The notes under the pieces were generated by a model. That model had not been told where the DNA came from and did not search any database. It saw only the letters and a program-made list of their open reading frames with translations. Positions 31,715 to 42,960 of a stretch of 64,000 nucleotides of DNA are shown piece by piece (the first letter of the stretch is position 1; each line of letters starts with the position of its first letter). The DNA comes from Siniperca chuatsi (lineage: Eukaryota > Chordata > Actinopteri > Centrarchiformes > Sinipercidae). The translations under genes were made by a program, and so were the position numbers. Location of the stretch: assembly GCF_020085105.1 (NCBI RefSeq), contig NC_058056.1:13514929-13578928 (forward strand). Direction: 5' to 3'.

Positions 31715-32130
31715 AGACTGAAATATCGCAACAACTATTGGATGGATGCCATGAAATTTTATACACACAATTATGTCCCGATCAGGGTGATTTATAATAA
31801 CTTTCATGATCCCTGACTTGTCATCTAGCACCACCATCAGGTCAAATTGGTCATTGTGTCCTGTACTTCAGTTTATGACCAAATACCTGCAAAACTACAA
31901 ACATTCCCATCAGCAGCTGAACTTTGTGCAGATGTTAGCATGCTAACACATTAAACTAAGATGATCATAGTAAAGATTATCTGTGAAACATCAGCATGTT
32001 AGCATTGTCATTGAGCGCTTAGCATGTTAGCATGCTGACATTAACCTTTAGCTCAAAGTTCTTAGCCTTAGTAAAACCTCACATGCTGTAGCTGCTAGCA
32101 TGGCTGTAGAGGGTTGTTCTTGTTAGGTTT
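31715..32130 (+). repeat. Duplicate of the interspersed repeat between CTL-C and CTL-D
   Basis: Almost the same base for base as 23915-24330, showing that the spacer was copied along with the genes. Confidence 0.8.
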
Positions 32131-32234
32131 ATGAATAAAACATCTATGTGCGAATTGGAAAAAACGTATACTGAGCTATTACAACACCACATCAGTGCAA
32201 CACATCCTCACAGTTTTGAAGAAGTAGGATACAT

Positions 32235-32269
<35 letters not shown>
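32235..32269. repeat. (CA)n microsatellite
   Basis: Counterpart of 24439-24470 with a few more units. Confidence 0.9.
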
Positions 32270-32272
<3 letters not shown>

Positions 32273-32439
32273 GAAACCTTCCAATAATGCAACCCATCGT
32301 TCCCCATTTGTTCTCCATACAACACTTAATTGTCTGAAGCAAACATCTGGAATGAACTGAACATCACCGACTGATGAACATTTATTTAGGGGTGGATTCA
32401 CTTTCACACACACACACACACACTCATTCTCCTCGCAGA

Positions 32440-32446
32440 TATAAAA
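32440..32446 (+). promoter_or_regulatory. TATA box of CTL-D
   Basis: TATAAAA followed by GGAGGCAAACAGATCAGTGG, 40 bases before the ATG at 32486, matching the CTL-C core promoter. Confidence 0.75.
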
Positions 32447-32485
32447 GGAGGCAAACAGATCAGTGGGCAGAGCTGCAGCGCTGCA

Positions 32486-34719
32486 ATGGAAAATCCACAA
32501 AGAAGATCAAATGACGGGAAAAAAATATCATTTATACCAAAGTTTGATCAAGTTTTTTTCAACACTGGTGGACATTTTCGCTCTAGCTATGAAATATTTG
32601 GACGAGGTATGACTTTAAAATCTTCTGCAGTGTCTGACACATTTCTTACTTCCTCTCCACTTTTCCCTCACTGCTTTCTTTTTCAGTCTTTATCTCATCA
32701 AAGGACCTGTGATTTTAATTTAATGTTGTTATTATTCAAATTTTATTGAATGACGAGCATTGCTGAAGATAATTTAGGCCTATTAGGCACAGCCTTACAA
32801 CCAAGCCTCAATGAGTGTAGCTTTAAAGTCATCTTCATCATAGTCATCACCTATATACTTCTATTTAATCTCATACAATTACAATATTCACAGGTGGAGA
32901 TGGATCTAACCGACTGGTTATACTGTGTCTGGGACTGTTGAACGCTGTTCTGCTGATAGCTGCTGTTGTTATTGGGATTAACTGTGAGTATGACCTTTGA
33001 CAAAAAAGTTTCATTTCCCTCTTATGTGGAATTTTATTTTATCAGATAGCTGAATAGACACTTTTTCACTCAAAGAAAAGTCTGCAAGATCTTATAAATA
33101 TATTTCAACATGCTTTAGAAAATGTTTTAAGGTACATTCAATGCAGAACAAGATAATTATATGGAAACATTTGTTAAAATGTTCATATGTATGTACATAT
33201 TAAGTATTATTTGTATGGTTTTTAATGATTTGTCTCTTTTTAGCGAGCAACTCCTGTGCAGTTTTACAATGGAGAAATCACATCTTTTAAATTTAAACTT
33301 TCCCATTCCCATTTGTAAATTTTTCTCCTAATGAAAATAGGAATTTTCACATACTTCTTAATAAAACTGTGCAAACACACACTCAACTTTTTAATCTCTG
33401 TTTTGTAAAAGTTATGAATTACAATACTCACTGCGCACAGTTTTGACACAGTTCTCTTTGTGACAATGTGTTTTCACCTCTTCAGGTGGCAAAGTCAAAG
33501 AGGGTTCCCTCCAGGTTTCCCACTCAGCTGCAACACAGCTCATCAGTGAGCTGAACTATCTCCGTGGCAACCACAGCGATGTGATCGAAGCCGAAGAGGA
33601 GGCCAAGAACGCGTTAGAGAGAGCGGTCAAAAACCATGCACAGCTAAGGGTGAAAATTGAGCAGCAGAGGACCATCAATGACAATTATCAGAGACAGATT
33701 GAGGCACTGCAAGCAGAGAAGACAAATCTGCAGTCCAACATATCGGCTTTGGGTGAGACAAAGTTGTAATATAGTAAATACTATTATATATATATTATAT
33801 ATTATATATATATTATATATATATATAATTACTGTTTTAAGTGACAAGAAATCTTTCATTTCTCCTAGAGGGAACTTGTGGCAGATGTCTCTCCAAATGG
33901 CTTCTCCTCAACTCATCCTGCTATTTCTTTTCTTACATCGAGTCCCGTACTGTCAAAAAGAACTGGCCAGATAGCAGAGCAGACTGTATTAGTCGTGGAG
34001 CCGACCTGATTGTGATCGATAACCAGGAGGAGCAGGTGGGCTGAAAACAAACGCGAGAGAGTGTAAAGAAAATGTCAACAAGATTAAGAGTCTACAGCCA
34101 TGCTAGCAGCTCTGTGAGGTTGTACATAGGCACAGCAGTGTTTTGAACTAAATGTCATCATACTAACACACTGGACTGACTAACTGACAAACCGAGTCTG
34201 CTTTCATCTAAAAATGAAACTGAAATAAATATTCACACATCTGAATTTTACAATTGGACCCTTTGAAAATGTCAACTCTTTTGTTTGCTTACACAGAAAT
34301 TTGTGAGTGACAGCATCAAAAATATGAAAACCAGTTCTAAGTGGTGGGAGAACGGATTCTGGATTGGGCTCACTGACATAGAGACAGAGGGGACATGGAT
34401 ATGGATTAATAATGTCACCGAGGTAGAACAAAGGTGAGGGCTGCAGAATTTTACTTTTAGTGTTGTATTAATTTTGAAATATTATTGATTTTTGTCACTT
34501 TTCCACATTCATTTGATGAACAACATTATTACTAACAGTATTTTTTTTTAAATGATTATGATTTTTCTCAGATACTGGATGGATGGAGAACCAAACAACC
34601 AAGGGGTTGAGAATTGTGGGGTGGCAGTTTACGCCTCCACTAATCCCTGGAAGACCCGATACGATGGAGGGTGCGACTCGTTTCTGATACACTGGATATG
34701 TGAAATGCCATCAACATAG
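32486..34719 (+). CDS. CTL-D: type II C-type lectin receptor
   Basis: Exons 32486-32606, 32894-32983, 33486-33752, 33869-34035, 34297-34433 and 34572-34719 (TAG), 309 aa in phase. The layout is as in CTL-C: tail 1-45, TM about 47-70, neck 71-159, lectin domain 160-309. Exons 1-4 are nearly identical to CTL-C. Exons 5-6 are clearly diverged (KFVSDSIKNMKTSSKWWENG, WIGLTDIETEG, EPNNQGVENCGVAVYAS, RYDGGC), so the sugar-facing half is its own. The switch comes right after a repeat at 34078-34210 in intron 4. EPN is kept; WND is replaced by RYD. An AATAAA is at 34854-34859. Confidence 0.85.
34078..34212 (-). repeat. Repeat fragment in CTL-D intron 4 at the homology breakpoint
   Basis: The segment with AGAGTCTACAGCCATGCTAG then GCTCTGTGAGGTTG is the inverted-orientation end of the family seen at 23915-24330. 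It is absent from the same intron of CTL-B and CTL-C. Left of it CTL-D equals CTL-C; right of it the sequence is diverged. Confidence 0.65.
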
Positions 34720-34982
34720 ATGCCTGAAGTACTTCTCTAACAGAAAACACATCCATATGTTTGGAACTGACTTGAATGAAATACCTTTAAGATTTGTGTT
34801 ACTGTATGTTTCTGGGCCTTTTTCAAACTGTATTTCAAGTACTCATTATGCAAAATAAAGTACAGTAGTATATAGTAGTACTCAGTATGCTATTATTGAC
34901 AGTTAATTATAATACATTTTAAATGTTCACACTTTTCTTCTAAGAAGCACATACTAACAGTACAGAAGAAATCTCGTAAAAT

Positions 34983-35022
<40 letters not shown>

Positions 35023-36129
35023 GCAGATCAAGTGGGAAAACCAAATTTACTATGTTCACACTCACTTTGATGAACTCCTTGTTACACCCATTTGACAAGT
35101 TTAGGACAAGTAGAGGCAAACAGCTCATTCAGGCTCTGTGTGAAGTTGTACAGTATTCTTTGACCAAATACAAGTTATTTTTGTTCAAGAAATGTGTTTT
35201 TCACTTATTGCCATATTTGCTTTAAAATATGTACAGTAGTAAATGTTGTGCTTAAAAGATTTAATAAGACCAGATATGATGTTGTACAAAATGCTGATCA
35301 TAAATCAGATTCTAGAAATTATCATGTAGGATTGATAAATAAAACATGTCAAAGCTTTATAACTCAATGGCATGAGAACTTCTTGAGCAGATTTGTTTTT
35401 CAGTCAACTTGAAACACATAAATCAGTTTATAAATCATAACCCCCTTTTAAGGATTTTACCATTCAGACCTAGAATTTAAAACATTGTTATAGAGCATGT
35501 TAATGTCACCCTGTTTAAACTGCGAAATTATGTACTGTAGTCCAAGGTTTGCTATGTGTTAAATTTGTTAAACACAAATTAATTTAGGAGTGTCATGTCA
35601 TCATGTAAGCACAGTATCGGCTGAAATAACGAAGGTCTAAAAAAACTAGTTTTTGACACAGGGACGCTCTACAACACAGAGCCTCAAGATTAGGTAAGAA
35701 AGCAGGACCCACCTTAAGGCCCTCATCATTTCAGTAGATCTTGTGTTTTTGTAGAGCATATTGTGATAGTTCCAAACAAAATTAATGTTAATCAAACTAC
35801 CACAAACCAAATGACACAGTGAAAGTGGGGTTTTTGGGGACTTGGTAATCCAGCCATAGTCAGTGGCCTGACTCAAGAAAACATCAACAAAGACAGGGAA
35901 CTAGGCATCTACTAGGGTGTTTGCCTTGCATTATTTCATAAGAAGAAGTATAATCATATCCTGCACACATGGAACCAGTTGAGGAAAGTAAATGACACAT
36001 CTTAGATATTAATAAAAAGAATTTCACTTCTCTTTTCTCACGGTTTTAACTGGAACTGGATTATCATGAATTGTTGATGATCATCTCTTGCATGTGCTCG
36101 CATATGACTGATTTCAGCCAACAGTCAGA
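34720..36129. other. Spacer between CTL-D and CTL-E
   Basis: Contains the CTL-D 3' UTR, a (CA)n microsatellite at 34984-35019 and AT-rich sequence without coding signal. No TATA box is evident before CTL-E. Confidence 0.5.
34984..35019. repeat. (CA)n microsatellite
   Basis: About 18 CA units in the CTL-D to CTL-E spacer. Confidence 0.9.
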
Positions 36130-39100
36130 ATGGAGAGGAGAGAAATCTCAGGTTGTAATTCTGATGGCGGACTTAACACACTGATTTGTCAGGAGGACTT
36201 GCAGGATGAGGAGTATCCTTACCCCTACTCTAACCAAGACAGGCAACAAGGTATAGTAAGTTAAAAGTTGTCAATATGCTTAAACAGGTTTCTAATTCAT
36301 TTTGATTCTTTAACAGTGGTATCAGGCTCTAAAATAGTGCTGATAAAATACGTTGAAATATATGACAAATGAAAAACATGACTTAGTGCTGAGTGAATGG
36401 TTTGCATGGCTCTAATAGGATTTTTTTCATCATAAATGAAGCCTATAATGTTATAATAAAGCATTTATAAAGGTCAACTACTGGTGATGACATCAACATT
36501 AAAATGTCTTGTTAAAAGTGTATTGTTAGCACAGTTTCATGCAGTTTCCTGCTTTATGATATTGATTTATTATCTCTATCTCTCTAGTATCTACGTCCAG
36601 AATGACCCCTTGGAGACATTGCAGACTGGCTGCAGTGAGCCTGGCGCTACTCGCTGCTGTTCTACTAATAGTTGATATCAGCCTGGGGGTCCACTGTAAG
36701 TCAAAGTAATTGTGTACAGTGTTCATTGGATTTATTGATTAGGGCTGCAGCTAAGGATTATTTTCATTAAATAACCTGCTGAATTTTTTTCTCGATACAT
36801 CGATTAATCGCTTGTAAGTATCATCAGAAAATTGTGAAAAATGTCCATCGCAATTTCCTAGAGCCCAAAGTGACGTCATCAAATGTCTTGTTTTGTCCTA
36901 CTGGTAGTCCAAAACCCAAATATATGCAATTAACTGGAATGTAAGTAGCAAATTCTCACAATTTAAGATTCAGAAACCATAACATTTTGGGCATTTTTGC
37001 CTAAAAATTGACTTAAACGATTAATCTTCTTTCGATGGCCTAATCGATTAATCACATCATTGACTAATCATTGTACCTGTAGCCCAACCCAACAGCTTCA
37101 GATCACCTGTTCTGTCCAACCAACAGTCCAAGACCCTTATTGATATTCATTTTATAATGTTATAAAACAGGGGGAAATTAGCAAATCTTCACACGGAGAA
37201 GCCGGAACCAGGGAATATTTGTCATTTTTGCTTTTTTTATCAACATAATTGCTGAGTAGTTTTCTGCCAATCAACTCGTAGATTAATAATCTAATCATTT
37301 CAGCTCTACCTTTGATGAAATGGTGTACAGGAATAGTAGACAATTAAGGCAGAATACACTATATGTGTGCTCATGTTAGACCTTTAAGCCTAGGGTAGGT
37401 ATACTGGTAAATTATTTATCCTGTAAATTGTCCAGAAGCTTTTTCAGTTCAATAGTTTTTTCCCCTACTTAATGATAATATTTGGCTGAGGGGCTGGCAA
37501 GTCTGTCACTGGATTATCTCAGTGGTAGGGCGGTAGTTCTGGGATAGACTACAAAGTGATTATGAGGGGTCACTGATGTTAATAATCTCTGCCTTGATTT
37601 TGTTTTTCTTGTGGTTTTGTTCACATATGGGAGCTTGACATTTAGATCAGGACAGGGATCCTATAAGGGTGGGTTAGATATAAATATGTGTCAGTTATAA
37701 ATGTTGTCTGAAAGTATTCTGGGTGGGAAGGAGATTACTTTAGAGGGGAAAATGAGAGAGAAAGGGGGTAATAAAGAAAGAGAATACTTTGCTATAGTAA
37801 CACTGTTTGTCCTCAACACTTATAGACAACCAACTCAAAGATACCCACCTCACACTTGATGATACAGAACGCATCGGCAATGAGTTGACCAAACTCCAGG
37901 ATACTTACAAGGCTGCAATCAAAAACATGACAGGTTACAAGAAGCAACTGGACAGTGAGCTGAGTCGTCAAACACAAACCAACTGGGAGCTTGAACACCA
38001 GACAAAAAGAAGCACAGACTATCAAGGGCAATTTGTTAAAATGAATAAGGACATTGCAGCACTGAGATCCCACTTACCAATGATTAGTGAGGCCTGTTTT
38101 ACTGTTGTATATCATAAATATATTAAAAGCATAATGATGTGTTTTTATAGTTTGAATATATTCGTGTTATTCACTGATATTTTTTTGGGGGGGCAACAGA
38201 TGATGGCTGCAGACACTGTCCACCAGGATGGATTTTGATGAACTCATTGTGTTACTACTTCTCTTTCTCTGACAATGCTGGAATAAAATCATGGCAAAAA
38301 GCCAGAAACTTCTGCCAGATGTATGGCGGTGACCTTGCAGTCATAGACACCAAAGACAAAGAGGTAGGTAATCAACATCCAATTCATATTTTTTTGCAAG
38401 CCTGTTCAAGAAAGTTGTTTTTAAAATTTTGTTTATATTTCTTGTTTGTTAGAACTCAACTGTAAATCTCTTGATACATAAGAAAGACCCCTCAAAATCC
38501 CTTGCGGGCTTCTGGATTGGACTGAGAGATGTTCACGAGGAAGGGACTTGGAAATGGCTGGATGGAACAACACTGGTTGAGGGGTAAGAGTTAAATATGT
38601 TACATGTTTTTGTATTTGTAGGAAATTCTCAGCACAATGTCCCGCTGCTGGGTCAGTTTCTGGTACATCCAGTCAGACGTCGTGCAGTGAAGGTTTCCAA
38701 GATCTCAATTTTCATTTTTACAAGCAAACTCCTACAAATGATATTATCCTACTGCATGATCAGATGGTGTAAGAAGGGGTTGTGTGAATTTTCCCTGACC
38801 ACAAAGAGTTTGCTAAACAGTCTGCGCTCTCAACTGCATTGCCAAGCAATAATGTAACTTGCTGTGCACTATAATGGATTACCGATCACAAGCAAGTGTC
38901 TTCGTGTTGTTTTTCATACAAATGTGACATGAACAGACACAATTGGTGGCCTGGAAGTTCGGAAAATGCAGTCATCAATCTTTCTCACACACTCTGAATT
39001 GGTGTGCATCAAGACCTGTATGAGACTATTTACTTTTTAACCTAAGCTTTATAATGTTTTTGTCTGTGGATAATTATAAAGAGAATTTAATAAAATAGGC

Positions 39101-39451
39101 CATTTGAAACTTCATCTGAGAAACCTGCAATTCAACTAGGGGCTCTCTGAAGGATTATTGTAATCACTGATTTAAATGTGGCAGCCTTATTTACAACTCT
39201 TGTCTAATAGAATAAATTATTTGATTGGACAAAAAAAGATGCATAATGTGGACAGAGAAAGCAAGTACTGTATCTCTGAAAAGTAACCTATCATTTGCTC
39301 CAGGTACTGGAACGATGGAGAACCAAATGATGTCAACAATGAGGACTGTGCAGCGGTGTATCCCAGAGAAAACTTCTTCAAGGCTTGGAATGATGTTGGA
39401 TGTGCAAACGCAATGAAATGGATTTGTGAAAAAGCACCAACTATGAGTTAA
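36130..39451 (+). CDS. CTL-E: type II C-type lectin receptor, second subfamily
   Basis: Exons 36130-36250, 36588-36695, 37826-38086, 38200-38363, 38453-38583 and 39304-39451 (TAA), 310 aa in phase. The tail (1-50) has the acidic/tyrosine block DLQDEEYPYPYSNQ. The TM is about 52-76 (LAAVSLALLAAVLLIVDISLG), the neck 77-163 (WELEHQTKRSTDYQGQ) and the lectin domain 164-310 starting CRHCPPGWILMNSLCYYFS. Core WIGLRD and WKWLDG are present, with EPND, then WND intact, so both calcium-2 site motifs of mannose-type lectins are kept. An AATAAA is at 39643-39648. It is closest to CTL-G in the window. Intron 2 contains two diverged hAT-like MITE pieces. Confidence 0.85.
36740..37310. mobile_element. MITE copies of a common teleost family in CTL-E intron 2
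   Basis: The stretch GGGCTGCAGCTAAGGATTAT, ACATCGATTAATCG, AATGTCCATCGCAATTTCC and CCCAAAGTGACGTC is a common teleost non-autonomous repeat. It seems to consist of two overlapping or rearranged copies (about 36740-37090 and 37100-37310, the latter ending with AATCATTTCAGCTCTA). Related copies are at 57690-57990 and 61665-61965. Confidence 0.65.
38600..39290. other. CTL-E intron 5
   Basis: About 0.7 kb intron sequence without exon or recognised repeat. Confidence 0.4.
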
Positions 39452-39650
39452 CAGTGTATGTTTACTGCATTTGCTTTCAAGCTTAACTGTTTGCATAAAG
39501 AGTTGACTCCACCTTAGAGACTTTTAGACGTCTTCTGAAATTTTCTGTAATGAAGGACAGAATCTTCAGCCTGATTCTTTACCAAATCAGTACTTTGATT
39601 ATGTGCATGTTACTATTACACAAATCTCTGTAAGCACAATTGAATAAACT

Positions 39651-40074
39651 GGTAAGACTTTACCTCCTAGTCCCCCTACTTAGCATCTAAGCAGTAAATA
39701 AATATTTAATAAATGGTTTATAACACACTATAATGTAGTTGTACGCAGGTATAAGAACATTTTTTAAGTGTTTATACACTATATTAATGTACAGTACACT
39801 ACATTGATAAAGTACAGTATTAAGTGATAACTTGTCCTATGAAGACACAAAGTATGTTATACTGTATTATTACCACTGTGTTTTACTATACTGTCATTCA
39901 TCATCTATATATACACCAGCGTTCACCTATGTGTGAGTTATGGTTGTGGACAAATACATTAATAAACACTTACTGTATATCTGCTTATAACAGCATTATA
40001 GTGTGTTATAAACCATTTATTTGATGTTCATTTACTGCTTATAAATGGTAAACAGGGGGATATAAAGTGTTACC
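39651..40074. mobile_element. Foldback MITE with about 100-bp inverted arms
   Basis: The left arm starts GGTAAGACTTTACCTCC and includes AATGGTTTATAACACACTAT. The right arm is its reverse complement, containing ATAGTGTGTTATAAACCATT and ending AAAGTGTTACC. It lies directly downstream of the CTL-E polyadenylation signal. No coding capacity. Confidence 0.8.
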
Positions 40075-40384
40075 AACAAGGTCAGTACCCAAACGTTAAC
40101 TTGCAAATAACAGGAAAGTCCCTGCTAGATTTATGGTGCATATTGCTAACACAATACCCTTACGTACTAGAATTGTTGTTGTTGACCAAGATGGTGCCAG
40201 AATATTCGTGATTTTCCACGTCTGACTACTGTACCAACCTTTCAGCATTTTGATGCCTGCTGTACTGATGCCTGATGGCTAACACTGCAATGCAATAAAG
40301 ATGAATTTCTGATCTAGCCAAATGCCATGGTATTTGCTTTCTGTAACTCTCCCGACATACGATCTGTTGGTACCGCTTTCTATA

Positions 40385-40640
40385 CTTAATAAAGTCTATG
40401 TGAGTTATACCTAACAGCCTTATTAATAGTTAATAAATCATTTATGAATGTGTTATAAATTTGTAATTAAAAAAAGGGTTTGAACGTTATTAATGGGCCA
40501 TCAAGTCTGCAGTTGTGAGGGTAAGTTAATAATTGAAAGACCAAGCAAATTATGTAATTAAGTAGACAAACGGCTTATTACTGATCTGTAAAGAATTAAT
40601 AAATGATTCATTGGCCAACCATTAATTAAAACATAAACCC
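40385..40640. repeat. Possible diverged relative of the preceding foldback element
   Basis: AT-rich sequence with TTAATAGTTAATAAATCATT and AATGATTCATTGG patterns near its two ends. The relation is weak. Confidence 0.3.
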
Positions 40641-40904
40641 ATGTTCAAGTATGACTTATTAGAAAGTGGCATTGATGTGAGGACAGTAGAGATGGTTAGT
40701 TCAGTCAGTATCTTAAGGTCTAAAAAAAAACCTTGTAAGCATTACAGGAAAAGTATGACAACCAGCTGCTCCTCCCATTTTGCAACTCTTATTGCCAGCA
40801 TCAAGTTAGCTCAGCCTAGCTTAACAGCTAGCCTGTCTGCATCCGATGGAAATAAAATCCATCTTTCCGCACATCTAAAGCTCTCTAATTAACACATTAT
40901 AGCT

Positions 40905-42021
40905 TGTGATAGACCGATTAATTGGGCCGATTATCTGCCATTTTGAGATAATCTGCATCGGCCGATCCCTGTGCTCACTAGGCCGATAAACAAAAAATAT
41001 CTGCAGACACATCTGCAGGCAGCCTTGTCAGTGTGGCTGCTGTGGAACGAAGTTAGTGCTCCCCCTTGTGAGTTTTGGGAAGGTGGTGAAAAAGTTAGTT
41101 TCGAGCCCTGTACTGTAGCTCTCATGCATCCTGCTTTAAACATTTGCCTAAATTTCCTCAGTCACCATCGTCTTTTCTAAATGTTAACACATTTCCTAAA
41201 TGACAACAAATCTAATCTAAAACCTTTACTGGTTAGTGTTAAATATATATTTGTCATGGTTTGGTGTTTTTGTCTTGTTATTTCCTGTTTTATTTTGTCA
41301 TATTATTCCTCCCTCTTGTGTCTGGTAGTCTTGCTTCCTGGCTTTGATTGCTTTCATTGTTTTCACCTGTGTCAGTTGATTCCACCTGTGTCTCATTGTC
41401 TCCCCTACCTGAGTGTATTTAGTCTCTGTTCTTTGTTTGTTCTGTGTCAGATTGTTGTCGTACCTCTGTCAAGTGTCCTGGTGTATTGGTTCCCTTGTAC
41501 CTTGCCTGTCTGTCTGTGGAATTTGGATTTTGCCTGTTCACTGTTGTGTTTCTGTTTTGGACTGTTTACGTGCTGAGAGTTGTTTTGCCTGTTTGGTTAA
41601 TAAATATTGATCTGCACCAGCTCTGCCTGCTAGTCTGCGTTTGGATCCTGTTCCCTGACATATCCTGTTTCCCCGGCTTGACTAATCGTAACATTATATT
41701 GTTATAATGTATAGCATAATGCAGTTGAATGATGTTGCTTCTGACATACTGTACCCGCTCTCCCTTAAATACCAGTCATGTTTTGAAATCTACAGCATAA
41801 CCCAATGTGTTTTTCTATTTAATTAATTAATAAAAATTCCATCTAACAACAAATTACTGGCTAACTATGTACAGTATATTAGATTGTAATGTACATGGAA
41901 TAATGGAATTCTACATGACTTTTCTTTGTTTTGATATCTGCATTATATATCGGCCATCAGCTGCCCTGCTCTTTAAATATGGGCATCAGACATTGAAAAA
42001 CCCATATCGTTAGACCACTAG
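40905..42021. mobile_element. Non-autonomous hAT-like element with 8-bp target duplication
   Basis: The left end TGTGATAGACCGATTAATTG and the right end (reverse complement CTAGTGGTCTAACGATATGG) are imperfect inverted repeats. The flanks TTATAGCT (40897-40904) and TTATATCT (42022-42029) form an 8-bp duplication with one change. It contains the solo LTR at 41252-41693. Confidence 0.65.
41252..41693 (+). mobile_element. Fossil solo LTR (Ty3/Gypsy or ERV type)
   Basis: Starts TGTCATGG and ends ACA. Inside are the T/C-rich CACCTGTGTCTCATTGTCTC block, GAGTGTATTTAGTCTC, an AATAAA near 41600 and TTTGGATCCTG near the end, a layout shared by many fish LTRs. No internal retroviral region accompanies it, so it is a solo LTR. 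Confidence 0.65.
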
Positions 42022-42580
42022 TTATATCTCAGTTGTTTGAATCCACACAAAAACTGAGGTGTAACATGTCATGGGGTTATGTGCTGGACTATTTCTTAAT
42101 ATGGCATTTAAAACAAGATATGACATGTTAATTAGTATTAGCATTAGAGGTGCTGGTAGAGGCTTTTTATTTTATTTTTACCACCAGACGGAGCAAGGGT
42201 AGCTGTTTCCCCCAAGTCTTTATGCTAAGGTAAGCTAACCAGCTGCTGGTCATAGAACTTACTATACAGACAAGGGAGTGGTATCAGTCTTCTCTGCAAG
42301 AACGTGTATTTCATGGCCAGTTGTAAAACATCAGCACAGCAATACAGAATAATAGGGAAGTATCACAATCACAGTAGGAAAGAAAATCTGCGCCGTTTGA
42401 ATTCTGTATTTAGTAATTATGACTCAGCATCTCCATAAATCTGAGAAATTAAAAAAATCAGAGGTTTATTTGTAAGTGAATGTGCTAATATAACATTATT
42501 TTGGACAGAATGGAGAAATGTTAATGTCCAGTGATGCAGTAATCTGCATATGGGCTTATACACAGTGTCAACAGTATCAA

Positions 42581-42582
<2 letters not shown>

Positions 42583-42638
<56 letters not shown>
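42583..42638. repeat. (TA)n microsatellite
   Basis: About 28 TA units; the ORF made of Ile/Tyr across it is an artefact. Confidence 0.95.
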
Positions 42639-42641
<3 letters not shown>

Positions 42642-42828
42642 CATCTGAATGTAAAAATTAAGCTGTATGACAGTTCTGCTGACATTTACAGTGGTATTAT
42701 TCCATACTTACTAAAACATTATTTGAATCATAGGTTAAGCTATACAAGCATCCCTATGACTGCTATTTTACCAACTAGAATACACATACACACAAAGGCC
42801 TTAGCATCCAGACCAGGGTCAAAGCACA

Positions 42829-42829
<1 letters not shown>

Positions 42830-42894
<65 letters not shown>
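42830..42894. repeat. (CA)n microsatellite upstream of CTL-F
   Basis: About 32 CA units ending some 15 bases before a weak TATA-like TATAAG (42909-42914). Confidence 0.95.
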
Positions 42895-42895
<1 letters not shown>

Positions 42896-42960
42896 GCTTT
42901 ATCACTGGTATAAGCAGACAAGAGACAAACAAATCAATGGGCACTACTTGCACCAGCATA

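Larger units (their letters stand above)
40770..42330. mobile_element. Foldback MITE split by a nested hAT element
   Basis: The left part (about 40770-40904: GTTAGCTCAGCCTAGC, CTAAAGCTCTCTAATTAACA) and the right part (about 42022-42330: AAAAACTGAGGTGTAACATG, GTTATGTGCTGGACTATTTC, TTATGCTAAGGTAAGCTAAC) are halves of one common percomorph repeat, related to the element at 17556-17930. They are separated by the insertion at 40905-42021. Confidence 0.65.
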
